This document shows, piece after piece, positions 44,030-44,780 of a DNA stretch of 44,780 nucleotides. The DNA comes from Syntrophales bacterium (GTDB taxonomy: Bacteria; Desulfobacterota; Syntrophia; Syntrophales; CG2-30-49-12), in assembly GCA_030018935.1 (NCBI GenBank), contig JASEGZ010000011.1:1-44780 (forward strand), in the 5' to 3' direction. A program made the translations under genes and the position numbers. Position 1 is the stretch's first letter; every line of letters starts with the position of its first letter. Below the pieces are notes generated by a model that saw nothing but the letters and a program-made list of their open reading frames with translations, was not told the DNA's origin and made no database searches.

Positions 44030-44169
44030 GGCTAACGTTCAAGCGTAAACGACGTTGCCCGCCCTGTCAGGGTTGGCGCAAGATTTGATGCTTTTTCAAA
44101 TCTTGTGACAAAGGGCAATGTCGCCACTGTGGTGTTGATTTTTCGATAGCGCTTACGTACCCGTTAGGC
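44030..44169 (-). other. attC-like integron recombination site
   Basis: On the minus strand an imperfect palindrome of 140 bases begins GCCTAAC (44169-44163) and ends GTTAGCC (44036-44030). These are the RYYYAAC and GTTRRRY core-site boxes, with one deviation in the second. Inner arms pair in order: AAGCG with CGCTT, CGACGTTGCCC with GGGCAATGTCG (one mismatch) and CAAGATTTG with CAAATCTTG, separated by bulges. This is the layout of an integron attC site at the upper end of the size range. It begins 11 bases after the restored toxin stop codon, where a cassette's attC should be. No integrase gene is in the window. Confidence 0.6.
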
Positions 44170-44180
44170 GCAGTTCACGG

Positions 44181-44494
44181 TCAAGCTCTATTTTCTTTCT
44201 CCCATAACGTCTTTAAATCTCTGGCTCCATGAACAAGAGCCAGCATTACAACACGAGATTGTTCTATACTGTGTAAATGAGGCGATAATCTCTTATTAGG
44301 AGTTCTCGAATATTAGGATTGCCAAGCTCTGGAACAATGCGTCCTCTTTCTGAAAACTCATTGAGGGAACGGCTTGTGTCCAAAATCTGCTGGGTAAATG
44401 CTGCGGCGTAAAAAGAGGAGTCCCTTGCTATATACTCGGCAAGGGCATCAAGGTCATCAGTGGCTTCATAAGACCAGATTACTTTCCGAGCCAT
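44181..44494 (-). pseudogene. ParE/RelE-family toxin with frameshift
   Basis: The first 76 codons encode a ParE/RelE-type toxin (WSYEATDDLDALAEYIARDS, then NIRELLIRDYRLIYTV) ending at a TAG. The usual final part is missing from this frame but present just after the stop in another frame, as IEQSRVVMLALVHGARDL and ending at TGA 44183-44181. Removing two bases of the ACAC at about 44271-44276 would restore a protein of about 104 residues. So the toxin is inactive, or the assembly has an error. The gene overlaps the antitoxin by 16 bases and is followed by the attC-like site. Confidence 0.75.
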
Positions 44495-44667
44495 TTTGCC
44501 ATCCGCTTTTCAACCTCTTCTTGTGTGTAAACTCTTTCCTCTTCCGCATCCTTCAGCCCACGTTCAATCTTTTGAAGGACATAAAGGTGATACTGGACAT
44601 CCTCCAGAGAGCAATCATCCGGTAAGCGGGTAAGAAGGTTATTGACCTCCTGTTTTACTGTCTGCAT
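44479..44667 (-). CDS. Antitoxin of a RelE/ParE-type toxin
   Basis: This is a 62-residue, highly charged helical protein of a kind often found directly upstream of RelE/ParE toxins. The middle LEDVQYHLYVLQKIERGLKDA and the C-terminal YTQEEVEKRMAKWL helix are the recognisable parts; the tail would wrap the toxin. GAGGG lies eight bases before the ATG. The stop overlaps the toxin start, so the two are translationally coupled. The upstream region to the window edge (44668-44780) should hold the promoter, since cassette toxin-antitoxin genes carry their own, but I see no clear -35/-10 pair. Confidence 0.75.
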   Translation of the reverse strand: MQTVKQEVNNLLTRLPDDCSLEDVQYHLYVLQKIERGLKDAEEERVYTQEEVEKRMAKWLGK

Positions 44668-44780
44668 TGTTATTCCCTCTTCGGTTTATGAATATGAAGA
44701 AATTACACCTTTTTTTGACCGTGAATTTCGGTCGAGTAGAGCACAGGCGCACGCAACCTTAGGTAGAGAGTTTCCGACAT

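Overview
The window looks like a chromosomal segment of an anaerobic bacterium of the former Deltaproteobacteria, probably Syntrophales or a related Desulfobacterota lineage. This is an inference from gene content and layout, not from a marker gene. The supporting evidence is a cluster for acyl-CoA and 2-oxoacid metabolism (CoA mutase, MmgE/PrpD protein, acyl-CoA dehydrogenase, ferredoxin-linked 2-oxoacid oxidoreductase, 2-hydroxyacyl-CoA dehydratase/benzoyl-CoA reductase-type subunits), the phoH / HD-hydrolase / ybeY and corC / lnt / prfB sets, and heptamer repeats between genes.

Bases 1-9.7 kb form an accessory island. A serine-dehydrogenase-type (ClpP/SppA fold) protease and a small partner gene lie on the plus strand. 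Facing them is a tight four-gene minus-strand operon: a PLD-nuclease/SNF2-helicase fusion, a RelE-like toxin, an excisionase-type HTH protein and a large Eco57I/PglX-like adenine methyltransferase. I read this operon as a DISARM- or BREX-like restriction system with an embedded toxin-antitoxin pair.

From 9.9 to 15.6 kb come housekeeping genes: glmM, a DASS-family carboxylate transporter, a small conserved-looking gene, ligA and acyP. From 15.9 to 30.2 kb runs the catabolic cluster. It encodes a B12-type CoA mutase catalytic subunit without its B12-binding partner, an MmgE/PrpD protein, a HIT hydrolase, a LapA-like membrane protein, HemW, an acyl-CoA dehydrogenase, an oxidoreductase made of gamma, delta and a fused alpha-beta chain, an SDR, two dehydratase/reductase subunits and an aminotransferase. 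The activator ATPase gene that should follow the dehydratase subunits survives only as a 28-codon stub.

From 30.2 to 31.3 kb is the least ordinary stretch. A minus-strand zinc-ribbon gene is interrupted by one in-frame TGA with a hairpin just downstream, so it is a candidate selenoprotein. A strong promoter, a folded leader RNA and an intrinsic terminator lie ahead of it. From 31.3 to 43.8 kb come a sirtuin, a radical SAM protein, corC, lnt, prfB (with programmed frameshift), an MltD-like transglycosylase and MscS on the plus strand, then ybeY, a 7TM-HD hydrolase and phoH on the minus strand. The right edge holds a minus-strand antitoxin/toxin pair whose toxin has a small frameshift. The toxin's restored stop codon is followed at once by a 140-base attC-like palindrome, so this looks like an integron gene cassette.
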